A stretch of DNA of 30,000 nt from Glandiceps talaboti (taxonomy: Eukaryota > Hemichordata > Enteropneusta > Spengelidae), in assembly GCF_964340395.1 (NCBI RefSeq), contig NC_135551.1, positions 2,550,001 through 2,580,000 on the forward strand. Direction: 5' to 3'. How positions within the stretch are numbered: position 1 is the first letter of the stretch; each line of letters begins with the position of its first letter. The translations under genes were made by a program, and so were the position numbers. Below, in pieces: positions 18,651 through 28,132 of the stretch. The notes beneath the pieces are model-generated. The model saw only the letters and a list, made by a program, of their open reading frames with translations, did no database searches and was not told where the DNA came from.

Positions 18651-19609
18651 GCTGTAACTACCTGTAACTAATTACTGACTAACTAGCTGTAACTAGAATT
18701 ACTGACTGTAACTAGCTGTAACTAGAATTACTGACTGTAACTAGCTGTAACTAGAATTACTGACTGTAACTAGCTGTAACTAGAATTACTGACTGTAACT
18801 AGCTGTAACTAGAATTACAGACTGTAACTAGCTGTAACTAGAATTACTGACTGTAACTAGCTGTAACTAGAATTACTGACTGTAACTAGCTGTAACTAGC
18901 ATTACTGACTGTAACTAGCTGTAACTAGCATTACTGACAGACTGTAACTAGCTGTAACTAGAATTACTGACTAACTAGCTGTAACTAGAATTACTGACTG
19001 TAACTAGCTGTAATTAGCATTACTGACTGTAACTAGCTGTAACTAGAATTACTGACTGTAACTAGCTGTAACTAGCATTACTGACAGACTGTAACTAGCA
19101 TTACTGACAGACTGTAACTAGCTGTAACTAGAATTACTGACTGTAACTAGCTGTAACTAGAATTACTGACTGTAACTAGCTGTAACTAGAATTACTGACT
19201 GTAACTAGCTGTAACTAGCATTACTGACTGTAACTAGCTGTAACTAGAATTACTGACTGTAACTAGCTGTAACTAGAATTACTGACTGTAACTAGCTGTA
19301 ACTAGAATTACTGACTGTAACTAGCTGTAACTAGAATTACTGACTGTAACTAGCTGTAACTAGAATTACTGACTGTAACTAGCTGTAACTAGAATTACAG
19401 ACTGTAACTAGCTGTAACTAGAATTACTGACTGTAACTAGCTGTAACTAGAATTACTGACTGTAACTAGCTGTAACTAGCATTACTGACAGACTGTAACT
19501 AGCTGTAACTAGAATTACTGACTGTAACTAGCTGTAACTAGAATTACTGACTGTAACTAGCTGTAACTAGAATTACTGACTGTAACTAGCTGTAACTAGA
19601 AATTCTGAC
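18651..19609. repeat. Minisatellite, 29-bp unit built of two 10-bp subunits, about 33 copies
   Basis: The unit is CTGTAACTAG twice, then AATTACTGA. Variants include GCATTACTGA, a 4-bp extension CAGA in some copies, and copies lacking one 10-mer. The 10+10+9 structure shows that an older 10-bp duplication was captured into the 29-bp unit before amplification. Confidence 0.95.
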
Positions 19610-19612
19610 ATC

Positions 19613-20130
19613 TTTTGTAATTCTTGGTCTTAGGTCTGATTTATACACATTTTGTATGTTGGTATACTTACTAAAGTATGTATGATATTGATTGCTAATG
19701 ATTATCTTACATATGTGTGTAGTAATCTGTGTCCACCAAATGTACAAATTATAGACAAATGATTCAGTGGTCTGGACAGTTTATTCCTATGTGTACACAC
19801 AGGTATGGAACCAGTGTGTATAATAGAGGTATTTTGACTACTTAGAAGAACTGAACTATTCCCAGTAAATGGAGTAAAGATCTAAAGTATTGTCAATGAC
19901 ATAAATTATAGAAATAATGAAAGCTTACACAAGTTACAGATATAGGGGCTGTACTATAAGTCCGTTGGAATTTCATTAACTAACTAACTAACTAACTCAC
20001 CCTTCCACTTGATCCTGGCTGGACACAAAGCCGTGATTGGTTGGAATACCCAGTATAAAAATCCAAAGGGAACACAGAGTAGAGTGTACCTTCTTATTGC
20101 CTCAAACCAAAGCAGTGAGAATAAAGTATA
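19613..20130. other. Unique spacer with a (TAAC)n tract
   Basis: Unique AT-rich sequence. The only internal structure is a short TAAC tetranucleotide run at about 19975-19996. No gene-like feature was seen. Confidence 0.55.
19975..19996. repeat. (TAAC)n microsatellite, about 5 copies
   Basis: A short pure run of TAAC tetramers. Confidence 0.8.
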
Positions 20131-20661
20131 CTTGCAGGGATAGACCTACAACAATGTAGAGTTGCAGGGATAGACAGACAACTATGTAGAGTTGCAGGGA
20201 TAGACAGACAACTATGTAGAGTTGCAGGGATAGACAGACAACTATGTAGAGTTGCAGGGATAGACAGACAACTATGTAGAGTTGCATGGATAGACAGACA
20301 ACTATGTAGAGTTGCAGGGATAGACAGACAACTATGGAGAGTTGCAGGGATAGACAGACAACTATGTAGAGTTGCAGGGATAGACAGACAACTACATTGT
20401 ATGTAGAGTTGCAGGGATAAACAGACAACTATGTAGAGTTGCAGGGATAGACAGACAACTATGTAGAGTTGCTGGGATAGACAGACAACTATGTAGAGTT
20501 GCAGGGATAGACCTACAACTATGTAGAGTTGCAGGGATAGACCTATAACTATGTAGAGTTGCAGGGATAGACAGACAACTATGTAGAGTTGCAGTGATAG
20601 ACCTACAACTATGTAGAGTTGCAGGGATAGACCTATAACTATGATAAAGTAGAGTTACAGG
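20131..20661. repeat. Minisatellite, 30-bp unit, about 17.5 copies
   Basis: The unit contains GTTGCAGGGATAGACAGACA then ACTATGTAGA. Some copies have GACCTACAAC or GACCTATAAC instead of GACAGACAAC. Because 30 is divisible by 3, one minus-strand frame stays open for 108 codons as a hydrophobic ten-residue repeat (VCLSLQLYIV). I regard this as a repeat artefact. Confidence 0.95.
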
Positions 20662-21212
20662 GAAAGTAGAGGAAGCACTTCAGATTCTTATTTTACAGTT
20701 TCCTGTCCCAACCTGGTGTGTTTGTAACCCTTTCAGCAAAACTCTGTTGTTGCTTGCTAGCTGAGTGAGTTTTCTGTGTACCAGTTACCATTATTAAATA
20801 TTAATCCGTCTTGCATGAACTCATATGTATAGCCTAGAGAAATAAGTTTCTATTGAGCTGGGTTATATGGTATAATTAAAAGATCAACCTGATCAGAAAG
20901 TTATTTATTATTCATATTGCCTCATAAATGTCAGAATATCAGTTAAAATGTCATAGCTTTTTAAAAATTCATTCATTTTTAGATTATGTCAAGCAAAGAA
21001 ACATTAAATTGTAGAGGCGACCACATTGTTTTGATCTTTTCAAGTTACTTAGTAACTAAATACTGCATGTTTTCTTGTAAATGTGATACTTACGTAGGTT
21101 TGTATGTACATGTACCAGGTTACAATGTACATGTCATTGACATTCTTACTGTCCATTGTCACCTTTTTTACACAAATGTGAAAGGTTCAATCAATAAGTG
21201 CTTAAGGTATGG

Positions 21213-21215
<3 letters not shown>
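20662..21215. other. Unique non-coding spacer
   Basis: Unique AT-rich sequence. A plus-strand frame starting at 20986 stays open only because it enters the GT microsatellite, and it has no protein-like landmarks. Confidence 0.5.
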
Positions 21216-21296
<81 letters not shown>

Positions 21297-21355
21297 GTGT
21301 GTCTGTGTGTGTGTGTGTCTGTCTGTCTGTGTGTGTGTGTGTGTGTCTGTCTGTC

Positions 21356-21396
<41 letters not shown>
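21216..21396. repeat. Compound microsatellite (GT)n / (CTGT)n
   Basis: A GT run of about 45 bp is followed by alternating CTGT blocks and GT blocks, then a final GT run of about 36 bp. All long frames here encode only C/V or T/H alternations. Confidence 0.97.
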
Positions 21397-21397
<1 letters not shown>

Positions 21398-21970
21398 GCA
21401 TTTTTACAAATTTGGGTTCACCCTTGTTTTCATGTAAATCAATTGATATTTACTTTCTTGTAGAGTCAACATGGTGTTTGACAGACACATTGGATTCTAA
21501 ATCCTTTGGAACTTTACTACAAAAATTTGTCCCCAGATTTCTACCCTATATATTTTACTTAGAATGGGTTGTAGTTTTCATGAACAAAATAAGAACAAAG
21601 TTTGATACTTATTTATATATTATTTTTGCATATTATATTAATTCCCTATTTCCATGAAATGCATGTATCTTGGGAGTAATTTTCATCCTATCAAGAGTTC
21701 ACTCTGAGAAATGATAAGCAGTTATGGCGATGTTGAGACAGAACACTTTAAGTATATATTCCTATATTACACATAGAGTGATCAATGAAGCATGTGATGC
21801 CCTAGTGAATCCCACACTCTTTAATCACACGTGTAGGTGATTTGTAACCATTGTCTTCCATGTCACTTTCTCTGTCTTTGCGTAGGTTGGCAAATAGGCA
21901 AGATAGATCTCAATCCCTCATGTACCTATGAAGAGTATAAGTCCAATGTCCAACCTGATGGACACATTTT
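21397..21970. other. Unique non-coding spacer
   Basis: Unique sequence between the GT microsatellite and the 47-bp array. No exon or RNA gene was recognised. Confidence 0.5.
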
Positions 21971-22090
21971 GTCCTACCCCATGTATAGTTGGTAATTGAA
22001 GGTAAATCCAGTTATACCCCCTACCCCATGTGTAGTTGGTAATTGAAGGTAAATCCAGTTATACCCCCTACCCCATGTGTAGTTGGTAAT
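21971..22090. repeat. Left part of the 47-bp minisatellite, about 2.5 copies
   Basis: TAGTTGG anchors at 21986, 22033 and 22080 give a 47-bp period. The unit contains TAGTTGGTAATTGAAGG, TAAATCCAG and TATACCCCCTACCCCATG. The third copy is interrupted after GGTAAT by the 944-bp element, and the array resumes at 23035 with TGAAGG. Confidence 0.95.
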
Positions 22091-22091
22091 T

Positions 22092-22122
22092 AGTCCCCGC
22101 GGACGAAGTCCGGAACGGGACT
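22092..22122 (-). promoter_or_regulatory. Terminal hairpin of the Helentron-like element
   Basis: The outer stem pairs AGTCCC (22092-22097) with GGGACT (22117-22122). The inner stem pairs CGGAC (22100-22104) with GTCCG (22108-22112) around a GAA loop. In Helitron/Helentron elements a hairpin next to one end is thought to mark termination of rolling-circle transfer. That role is inferred here. Confidence 0.6.
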
Positions 22123-22135
22123 TATGGATTGGGTT

Positions 22136-22219
22136 CCGTCTGTCCGTCCATCCGTGCATCCGTGCGTCCGTGCGTCCGTGCGTCCGTGCGTCCGTCCGTC
22201 CGTCCGTCCGTCCGTCCGC
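22136..22219. repeat. (CCGT)n microsatellite inside the element
   Basis: About 84 bp of CCGT tetramers with CCAT, GCAT and GCGT variants in the left part and a pure CCGT run on the right. Confidence 0.93.
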
Positions 22220-22224
22220 AGCCG

Positions 22225-22862
22225 TTTCTTGGAGATGCCTGGACCGATTTTTTTCAAACTTGGTACAGGGGCAACATGCTATGGCATACATATGCACGTC
22301 AATTTGTTTTATGATACGATCCAATATGGCCGCCTAGCAACCATTTTGTTTTGCGAATTTTCCCTGTCTCAAGCCATAACTCAGATATGCTTTAACAGAT
22401 CTCATTCAAAGTTGGTATTAGGATAGTGTTCTATGACATACATGTGCATATTCATTGTTGTCATGATACGATCCAATATGGCCGCCTGGTAGCCATTTTG
22501 TTTGCGAATTTTCATGTCCAAAGCCATAACTCAGACATGCTTGAACAGATCTCATTCAAAGTTGGTATTAGGACAGTGTTCTATGACATACATGTGCATA
22601 TCCATTTTCGTCTTGATACGATCCAATATGGCTGCCTGGCAGCCATTTTGTTTGTGAATTTTCCATGTCCAAAGCCATTACTAAGACATGCTTGAACAGA
22701 TCTCATTCAAAGTTGGTATTAGGACAGCGTTCTATGACATACATGTGCATATCCATTTTCGTCATGATACGATCCAATATGGCTGCCTGGCAGCCATTTT
22801 GTTTGTGAATTTTCCATGTCCAAAGCCATAACTCAGACTCCATTTTCATCGTGATATGATCC
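22225..22862. repeat. Core tandem repeat of the element, ~151 bp, about 4 copies
   Basis: GATACGATCCAATATGGC recurs with anchors at 22311, 22463, 22613 and 22764 (spacings 152, 150, 151). Other shared words are AGCCATTTTGTTTG, AAAGCCATAACTCAGA, CATTCAAAGTTGGTATTAGG and CTATGACATACATGTGCAT. The first copy, next to the microsatellite, is the most diverged (ACTTGGTACAGGGGCAACAT). The last is shortened by about 75 bp, joining CTCAGACTC directly to CATTTTCATCGTGATATGAT. Confidence 0.9.
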
Positions 22863-23034
22863 CCCATACCCAACCAATCCTTTATTGTTGGAGGCATATT
22901 CCATGTCCAACAAGCACACACAACATATCTAAGTCTGTTTGTTTTAGGTTCACAAATGTTGTTGCGTGATCAGAGTAGTGATAATTCCTTAAAACCCAAT
23001 TATAGCGGGGACTATGTCATTCTCAATGACTTGT

Positions 23035-23541
23035 TGAAGGTAAATCCAGCTATACCCCCTACCCCATGTATAGTTGGTAATTGAAGGTAAATCCAGTTAT
23101 ACCCCCTACCCCATGTATAGTTGGTAATTGAAGGTAAATCCAGTTATACCCCCTACCCCATGTATAGTTGGTAATTGAAGGTAAATCCAGCTATACCCCC
23201 TACCCCATGTATAGTTGGTAATTGAAGGTAAATCCAGTTATACCCCCTACCCCATGTATAGTTGGTAATTGAAGGTAAATCCAGTTATACCCCCTACCCC
23301 ATGTATAGTTGGTAATTGAAGGTAAATCCAGCTATACCCCCTACCCCATGTGCAGTTGGTAATTGAAGGTAAATCCAGCTATACCCCCTACCCCATGTAT
23401 AGTTGGTAATTGAAGGTAAATCCAGTTATACCCCCTACCCCATGTATAGTTGGTAATTGAAGGTAAATCCAGTTATACCCCCTACCCCATGTATAGTTGG
23501 TAATTGAAGGTAAATCCAGCTATACCCCCTACCCCATGATA
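23035..23541. repeat. Right part of the 47-bp minisatellite, about 11 copies
   Basis: The unit is the same as at 21971-22090, with the phase continuing across the insertion. Variants are CCAGTTATA/CCAGCTATA and ATGTATAG/ATGTGCAG. The array ends in CCCCATGATAATACAC near 23541. Confidence 0.95.
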
Positions 23542-23544
23542 ATA

Positions 23545-23820
23545 CACTGCAGGGGAATCCTTAAAGTGACTGTAGAACTTGGGTAAAGTTTACTTTCTTC
23601 CCACCCTTAGCAAAAATGCTGGATAATAGTACCCACAAACAAATACATGTATGTGTATAAGCAGCAGAATTGTATATTTAATTTTTTAAAGGGCATCTAC
23701 AACCTAGATAAACCACAATAAATGTTGTTTCATCCTATCAACAAATCAACCTGTAAACTTAAAGTAAACCTATCACAACATTATCTACAATCTCAACTTT
23801 TCACTCAGTATCAAGACTCT
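23545..23820. other. Unique non-coding spacer
   Basis: Nothing recognisable. Confidence 0.5.
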
Positions 23821-24371
23821 TAGCACTGACACCTCGTATCTTTACCCTCATCACTGAGATTATCATAGCTTTACCCCCAGAACTGAGAATAGCTTTACTC
23901 TCGGCACTGAGATTCTCATAGCTTTATTCTCGGCACTGAGATTCTCATAGCTTTATTCTCTGCACTGAGATTCTCATAGCTTTATTCTCGGCACTGAGAT
24001 TCTCATAGCTTTATTCTCGGCACTGAGATTCTCATAGCTTTAAAGTTTACCCTCAGCACTGAGATTCTTATAGCTTTACCCTCATCACTGAGATTCTCAT
24101 AGCTTTACTCTCAGCACTGAGATTATCATAGCTTTACTCTCAGCACTGAGATTCTCATAGCTTTACTCTCAGCACTGGGATTATCATAGCTTTTCTCTCA
24201 GCACTGAGATTCTCATAGCTTTACTCTCAGCACTGAGATTATCATAGCTTTACTCTCAGCACTGAGATTCTCATAGATTTACTCTCAGCACTGGAATTCT
24301 CATAGCTTTACTCATGGTACTGCGATTCTAAATACATGTAGCTTTACTCTCAGCACAGTGATTCTCTAAGC
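23821..24371. repeat. Minisatellite, 29-bp unit, about 19 copies
   Basis: The unit contains GCACTGAGATTCTCATAGCT, then TTACTCTCA. Variants are ATTCTC/ATTATC and CTCTCAG/TTCTCGG/CCCTCAT. Two copies have insertions (AAAGTTTACC near 24040, AATACATGTA near 24332). The first and last copies are heavily diverged. Confidence 0.93.
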
Positions 24372-24610
24372 TCAGCTGTTATCCTATAGATAGATTAACA
24401 GTGACAATACCTAAACCTGAGTTCAGCTGTGACCAGGTGGTGAAATGTAGATACAAAAAGTTGCATTTCAGTAATTGCTGATTGCCTTGATTATCACAGT
24501 AATTGACTGGTCTGCCTTGTTAGATAGTTTCTGTTCTAATGATGTAGTGTGTAGGTCATTCTGGAAATGTTATGTTGGGATGAACTATTTTTGATTGATG
24601 CCTAATAGTC
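24372..24610. other. Unique non-coding spacer
   Basis: Short unique stretch; nothing recognised. Confidence 0.5.
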
Positions 24611-24867
24611 CTAGCATGTCTACATACTGGATCTACAGTGAATCTAACTTACCCTACTTGCTGTCTGTATGTCTACATACTGGATCTACAGTGAATCTAA
24701 CTTACCCTACTTGCTGTCTGTATGTCTACATACTGGATCTACAGTGAATCCAACTTACCCTACTTGCTGTCTGTCTACGTACTGGATCTACAGTGAATCC
24801 AACTTACCCTACCGGTACATGCTGTCTGTCTACGTACTGGATCTTTGAATCCAGCTTACCCTACTTG

Positions 24868-24898
<31 letters not shown>

Positions 24899-25020
24899 CA
24901 TACTGGATCTTTGAATCCAGCTTACCCTACTTGCTGTCTGTCTGTCTACGTACTGGATCTTTGAATCCAGCTTACCCTACTTGCTGTCTGTCTACATACT
25001 GGATCTTTGAATCCACTATA
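24611..25020. repeat. Minisatellite, 45-53-bp unit, about 8 copies, with embedded CTGT expansion
   Basis: The unit contains GTCTACATACTGGATCT, then ACAGTGAATCTAACTTACCC, TACTTG and CTGTCTGT. The first three copies are 53 bp long. From about 24842 the ACAGTGAATCTAA block is replaced by TTGAATCCAG, shortening the unit. The CTGTCTG junction between units has grown into about seven CTGT tetramers near 24865-24896, a microsatellite expanding inside a minisatellite. Confidence 0.92.
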
Positions 25021-25089
25021 CTTATATTCTATCCAGCTTCAAATTATCCTGGTAGAAATTTCTCTGTATAATTGAGTTTTAAAAAATGT

Positions 25090-25325
25090 ACACTTAAAGC
25101 TGATTGTTCACAATAGGGGAGTGATTACATTGCATCAGACTGTTTGATTATTCAAATGAAGTCATTATGTGCATGTACACATAATCTGATTGGTTGCAAT
25201 GGGGATTGATTACATTGATTATTCAAATGAAGTCATTATGTAAATGTACATATCAGCTGCTTGGTTGCAATGGGTGACTGATTACATATTCAAATGAAAT
25301 CAAGTGTAAATGTACACATAAAACT
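25090..25325. repeat. Diverged, ~3-copy relative of the 86-bp minisatellite
   Basis: Words of the 86-bp unit at 11544-12059 recur here: CTGATTGTTCACAATAGGGG, GAGTGATTACATTGCATCAG, TTATTCAAATGAAGTCATTATG, then CTGATTGGTTGCAATGGGGA and AGCTGCTTGGTTGCAATGGG. Each copy is shortened and diverged relative to the others. Same strand, 13 kb from the homogeneous array. Confidence 0.8.
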
Positions 25326-25456
25326 CCAAATGAAGACGAGTTGAGATTAATTGCAATGACAATTCACATGTAATGTTTTGAGAATTTATACATATGGGCA
25401 TTCTAATGTAATAATGGCTTTTGGGGGTGTGGCTAGAATGAGGAATTCTGTAATTT

Positions 25457-26016
25457 CAGATCTGTGACCATTAGTATCCTCTAACTTAGTCTGTGACCAT
25501 TACTATCCTCAAACTTCAAGTCTGTGACCATTAGTACCCTTTAACTTCAAGTCTGTGACCATTAGTATCCTTTAACTTCAAGTCTGTGACCATTAGTACC
25601 CTTTAACTTCAAGTCTGTGACCATTAGTACCCTTTAACTTCAAGTCTGTGACCACTAGTACCCTTTAACTTCAAGTCTGTGACCACTAGTACCCTTTAAC
25701 TTCAAGTCTGTGACCACTAGTACCCTTTAACTTCAAGGCTGTGACCATTAGTACCCTCTAACTTCAAGTCTGTGACCATTAGTACCCTCTAACTTCAAGG
25801 CTGTGACCATTAGTACCCTCTAACTTCAAGTCTGTGACCATTAGTACCCTCTAACTTCAAGGCTGTGACCATTAGTACCCTCTAACTTCAAGGCTGTGAC
25901 CATTAGTACCCTCTAACTTCAAGTCTGTGACCATTAGTACCCTCTAACTTCAAGGCTGTGACCACTAGTACCCTTTAACTTCAAGGCTGTGACCATTAGT
26001 ACCCTTTAACTTCAAG
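25457..26016. repeat. Minisatellite, 31-bp unit, about 18 copies
   Basis: The unit contains TCTGTGACCATTAGTACCCT, then CTAACTTCAAG. Variants are CTCTAAC/CTTTAAC, ACCATTAG/ACCACTAG and AAGTCTG/AAGGCTG. ACCACTAG copies are grouped near 25650-25735 and recur once near 25960. Confidence 0.95.
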
Positions 26017-26056
26017 TCTTCAATTTATAAAGAGGTGTGAGGGGTAGGGCCCACCC

Positions 26057-26095
26057 ATGATGTCACCACTATCAATGATGACATCATAGATAGTG
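26057..26095. repeat. Two overlapping inverted repeats
   Basis: ATGATGTCA (26057-26065) pairs with TGACATCAT (26079-26087), and CACTATC (26067-26073) pairs with GATAGTG (26089-26095). GGGC (26047-26050) and GCCC (26098-26101) bracket the whole. The two stems overlap, so only one can form at a time. TGACATCA is close to a CRE/ATF-type site. A function is not shown. Confidence 0.5.
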
Positions 26096-26640
26096 AAGCC
26101 CAGGGTTCTTTAAAGTTTAAGTCATAGTCATGAATGGTAGTATTGTTTACATAGATGACAACAGGAAGTATGACTGTTTTTGTTATATGATGGAGTATAT
26201 TGAATTCACAAAGGGACCAATTTATTACAACTTATGGACTATATTATGATTGAAAGATATGAAATATAATTGTATTATGATTGATAACATTTGAAATATA
26301 ATTGCATTTAGATTGATAACATTTGAGGTAATTAGGTTGTCTATAGAGAATTGGTGGAAATTACCACAACAGAACTAATAATTACAATGACTGATTTATA
26401 ATATGTTCTTCTTAATTGACGCCAAATTGGATGTATAAGTAAATAATGAATAGAAATAACATTAAACAATAACAAAAATCTCATGTCAGAAGACAATACA
26501 CATTATTAAAGGCAATAATGTAAATTATAGATTATTCATTTGTTGGCTTTGACTAACTCATTTTCATATGGTACATGTACTGTCATACATTGTCACTTTC
26601 ACTCATCTGTGTGATATAAATATGTATCTGTCACTTTACA

Positions 26641-26772
26641 AATCTCCCCTCCCTCCCTCCTGCCTTCCTTCCTTTCTCTACCCACTCATCCAACAATCTA
26701 CATATCCGCCAAGCCAACCAACCATCCCTCCATCCATCAATCCTTCCATCCATCCATCCATCCACCCACCTG
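26641..26772. repeat. Pyrimidine-rich (CCTT/CCAT/CCAA)n microsatellite
   Basis: Degenerate CCCT, CCTT, CCAA and CCAT tetramers, with a pure CCAT run near 26748-26763. Confidence 0.85.
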
Positions 26773-27112
26773 TCAATGACAGCATTCTCCATAAATGCCA
26801 TTTGTAGTTGTTGGTTGGACATCAGGAAGGGAGTACCACTGTCCCTGTGGTTGTGTGGATAATATTTTTCAGAAAAAGACCAGCTTTGGAGTATGATTTT
26901 CATTTTATCAGGAAAGCACTCCAAAATAACAACAGTTTGGTACCCTTGATACATTGCTTAGATAACACTGTACTGTGCAATAGTAGAAAGGCAAAATAAC
27001 CTTTTAAAACAAGGTGAGGAGGTTTGAAATGTCCAATTTACTTATCATTGAAGATGAACTTGATGAGATATTCCATGGTATGTGGTAGATCTATTATAGG
27101 ATTAATTGGAGG

Positions 27113-27386
27113 GATTTGATGTCAGATATGGACAATCTCTGTCTTTGATTTGATGTCAGATATGGACAATCTCTGTCTTTGATTTGATGTCAGATATGGA
27201 CAATCTCTGTCTTTGATTTGATGTCAGATATGGACAATCTCTGTCTTTGATTTGATGTCAGATATGGACAATCTCTGTCTTTGATTTGATGTCAGATATG
27301 GACAATCTCTGTCTTTGATTTGATGTCAGATATGGACAATCTCTGTCTTTGATTTGATGTCAGATATGGACAATCTCTGTCTTGAT
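27113..27386. repeat. Minisatellite, 34-bp unit, 8 essentially identical copies
   Basis: The unit is GATTTGATGTCAGATATGGA followed by CAATCTCTGTCTTT. Anchors run from 27113 at exact 34-bp steps. I see no substitution among the copies apart from one missing T at the end of the last. It is the most homogeneous array in the window. Confidence 0.96.
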
Positions 27387-27399
27387 TTGATGTCTGTAT

Positions 27400-28130
27400 C
27401 AGTTTGAAGGTCAAGGTTTACTTTTAAAGGCCTACTCTGCATATAAATGGGGTTGGATTAAGATGATGTCATAATGCTAGATGACTTTGACTGACTGTAA
27501 CATGCTCACAGAGCTCATAGAATGCCTATGAAACTGTCATTTGAGAGAGTATTTCAGATTTTTGACCTCATAATGATGGACTGGTATTATGAATATATGA
27601 AAGAAATGTGTTTCTCTATTTTTGAAAATAGTTGTGTTTTAAGGACTATATTTGAGAACATGTTGGCTTGATACACGATGAGAAGTGTGGAGACACTGAC
27701 CTGGGATTAAACATTAACCCTTTAAACACCATTTAGACATACTACTTATTATATACACCATACACACCAGTGTGTAATTAGATATTATTCCCCAATGTTT
27801 TTGTGACAGAAAGACTAGGAGGTTAACATGAGTATTAATTAGAGGAAGTGTTATTTGTGTCAATGTATGCTATATTTGTATGATGTGCGTGTAACTGTAA
27901 TCAGTCCAACTAATGCCTGAGTGAATTGAATACATGTGTAACACAAGAAGACATGACTTAATCATGACTACAACAGACTGTAAATGTACTGTAATGATTA
28001 CCAAGGCTGTAAATCATGGATAAACCATACATTCCTCAAAGGTATGATACAAACACAAAACATGTTTGCTCGTTATCAAAAACTCAGTTTTTGGGGATGT
28101 TGGTTTTATAGTTTGACATTATATTTCCGT
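27400..28130. other. Unique non-coding spacer
   Basis: AT-rich unique sequence. No exon, RNA gene or tandem structure was recognised. Confidence 0.5.
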
Positions 28131-28132
28131 GA

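Larger units (their letters stand above)
22091..23034 (-). mobile_element. Non-autonomous Helentron/pearl-like element with tandem-repeat core
   Basis: The element splits one unit of the 47-bp array (GGTAAT | TGAAGG), so the boundaries are known to within 1 bp: 944 bp, T^T target, no target-site duplication. One end is a hairpin, AGTCCC...GGGACT around CGGAC-GAA-GTCCG (22092-22122). The other end has GCGGGGACTA (23005-23014), the inverted copy of TAGTCCCCGC at 22091-22100, set 20 bp inside the end. The terminal 20 bp there contain the hairpin GTCATT-CTC-AATGAC (23016-23030). Between them lie a CCGT microsatellite and about four ~151-bp core repeats. Insertion between two Ts, short asymmetric inverted repeats, terminal hairpins and a microsatellite-plus-tandem core are known traits of Helentron-derived non-autonomous elements (HINEs, bivalve 'pearl' elements). 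No Rep/helicase is encoded. I place the minus strand as the family's usual orientation, because the ACGG-type microsatellite then follows the core. Confidence 0.75.
26020..27110. other. Unique stretch with a pyrimidine-rich microsatellite
   Basis: Mostly AT-rich unique DNA. It contains two overlapping inverted repeats at 26057-26095 and a CCTT/CCAT microsatellite at 26641-26772. A 63-codon plus-strand frame at 26808-26999 and a 107-codon minus-strand frame across the microsatellite lack protein-like features. Confidence 0.5.

Noticed and set aside
20102-20428. Minus-strand 108-codon hydrophobic ten-residue repeat (VCLSLQLYIV), which looks like stacked signal peptides
   Set aside because: It is a 30-bp minisatellite read in one frame. 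Unit changes do not respect codons and other array copies break the frame.
20986-21657. 223-codon plus-strand frame with C/V/L/S runs
   Set aside because: Its centre is the GT/CTGT microsatellite and the flanks show no protein-like sequence.
21974-22921. Several frames of 60-116 codons on both strands
   Set aside because: They cover the CCGT microsatellite and the 151-bp core repeats of the Helentron-like element; frames shift between core copies.
26568-26999. Frames of 63-107 codons around the CCAT tract, including a plus-strand 63-codon frame at 26808
   Set aside because: Low-complexity S/P/I and D/G/W runs come from the microsatellite. The 63-codon frame has no splice sites, domain or homologue I recognise.
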